From: Candidatus Bipolaricaulota bacterium
GTDB lineage: Bacteria > Bipolaricaulota > Bipolaricaulia > RBG-16-55-9
Assembly (NCBI GenBank): GCA_015487455.1
Contig: WFPR01000067.1
Coordinates: forward strand, 1 to 5,554
Length of the DNA: 5,554 nt
Direction of reading: 5' to 3'
Shown: positions 5,094 through 5,554 of the stretch, piece by piece
Position numbering within the stretch: the stretch's first letter is position 1
Layout of the letters: the number at the start of each line of letters is the position of its first letter
The notes under the pieces: generated by a model
Told to the model about the DNA's origin: nothing
Databases searched by the model: none
Seen by the model: the letters and a program-made list of their open reading frames with translations, nothing else
Made by a program: the position numbers and the translations under genes

Positions 5094-5554
5094 TCAGGGG
5101 GCGGTCAGCCGTTTCTCCAGCTCGGCGACCCGTTCGGCCAGTCGCTCGTAGTCGACCAACCGCCCCAAGCCCTCTCGCACCCCGTGCAGCTCCCGTTGCA
5201 GCGCGTCGAGGCGGGCGTTCGTCTGGTCGAGGCGGACGCTGAGGCGGGTATCCAGCTCGTCGATGCGGGCGTTCGTCTGATCGATCCGGGCGTCGAGGCG
5301 TCCCGCCAGCTCGTCGATGCGGGCGTTCGTACTATCCAGCTTCCCTAACAGATCGCGGTGGACTTCGTCGATGCGGGCGTTCGTCTGATCGAGTTTGCCC
5401 AGTAGATCTTGATGAGCGGCGTCGAGGCGGGCGTTCATCTGGTCAAAGCGCTGGATCGTATCCCGTTGCAGCTCGTCGATCCGGGCGTTCGTCCGGTCCA
5501 GGCGGAGGTCGAGCCGCCCGAGGTGCTGTTCGACCCCGTCCAGCCGACGCAGCA
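5094..5554 (-). CDS. Coiled-coil protein of 18-residue 'TNARIDEL' repeats, C-terminal part (partial)
   Basis: The minus-strand frame is open from the right edge to a TGA at 5096-5094, at least 153 residues, so the N-terminus lies outside the window. The internal ATG at 5438 falls in the middle of the repeats and is not a likely start. Six 18-residue units begin with (T/M)NAR(I/L)D and continue with an 11-residue half such as LLGKLDQ or RLDARIDQ; an extra weak unit precedes them. The sequence is almost wholly charged (Arg, Asp, Glu, Gln) with Leu/Ile at helix-face spacing, has no Cys and no membrane segment, and ends with a conventional heptad stretch (LAERVAELEKRLTAP). An 18-residue unit equals a heptad plus an 11-residue hendecad, so a long, nearly straight helical bundle is expected. 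Similar NARID-repeat proteins are often annotated as hypothetical. The role could be scaffolding or partner binding; nothing more specific can be supported. It is transcribed in the same direction as the secreted operon but separated by 232 bp. Confidence 0.85.
   Translation of the reverse strand, partial: LRRLDGVEQHLGRLDLRLDRTNARIDELQRDTIQRFDQMNARLDAAHQDLLGKLDQTNARIDEVHRDLLGKLDSTNARIDELAGRLDARIDQTNARIDELDTRLSVRLDQTNARLDALQRELHGVREGLGRLVDYERLAERVAELEKRLTAP
5169..5492 (-). repeat. 54-bp tandem repeat (6 units) encoding an 18-residue coiled-coil unit
   Basis: The plus-strand motif gcgggcgttcgt recurs with exact 54-bp spacing at 5211, 5265, 5319, 5373, 5427 (ending cat) and 5481 (ccgggcgttcgt). 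The first 7 residues of each unit are nearly invariant and the remaining 11 vary. The left-most unit decays in its second half. The invariant DNA core covers about 20 bp of each unit; the rest is kept mainly as a helix pattern. Confidence 0.92.

Noticed and set aside
4944..5348. Plus-strand frame of 134 codons over the noncoding gap and coiled-coil gene
   Set aside because: Its periodic part is the mirror of the 54-bp repeat, and it has no Shine-Dalgarno or domain pattern.
5169..5492. Regular 54-bp repeats considered as a CRISPR-like array
   Set aside because: The spacing is a multiple of three, the whole stretch is open in one frame and the 'spacers' encode related helical halves. It is a protein repeat.

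Overview
The window comes from a GC-rich bacterium. Its proteins are rich in Arg, Glu, Ala and Leu. Several carry Sec-type signal peptides, and one looks like an outer-membrane or other beta-strand-rich envelope protein. This mix of a secreted protein with a FlgD/type-IX-sorting-like C-terminus and a dockerin-like segment, RTX-type repeats, a VapBC module and an 'NARID' coiled coil suggests an uncultured, possibly thermophilic lineage with a Gram-negative type envelope. An Acetothermia/Bipolaricaulota-like origin is a guess from style only. No rRNA or other taxonomic marker is present.

Layout, left to right. (1) 1-774, minus strand: the first 258 codons of an exported, beta-strand-rich protein with no recognised family; it runs off the left edge. 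A 6-bp tandem repeat encodes its signal-peptide core. (2) 775-892: a divergent control region with a promoter-like element and an inverted repeat overlapping its -10. (3) 893-1559, plus strand: a compact VapBC-type toxin-antitoxin operon, with a ribbon-helix-helix antitoxin overlapping a PIN-domain RNase toxin by 11 bp. (4) 1573-1604: a hairpin in the convergent gap, with a T-tract only on the minus-strand side. (5) 1632-4861, minus strand: two secreted-protein genes, probably co-transcribed. The upstream gene encodes a 752-residue multidomain surface protein: two related beta-sandwich-like segments, a cohesin-like segment, a dockerin-like segment and a FlgD/T9SS-like C-terminal domain. The downstream gene encodes a roughly 298-residue RTX-repeat calcium-binding-type protein. 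Both start after nearly the same strong Shine-Dalgarno leader. (6) 4862-5093: noncoding, holding the leader of that operon. (7) 5094-5554, minus strand: the C-terminal part of a coiled-coil protein built from 18-residue repeats, open at the right edge.

How the parts relate. The secreted pair is the main functional unit. Both products should leave the cytoplasm, and both contain calcium-type motifs. They hold every cysteine in the readable proteins (8 and 4), arranged so that each domain or array end could be closed by one disulfide. This suggests a calcium- and disulfide-stabilised surface or extracellular system. The toxin-antitoxin operon is a self-contained cassette on the opposite strand and has no evident link to it. 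I see no CRISPR array, insertion sequence, tRNA or rRNA.
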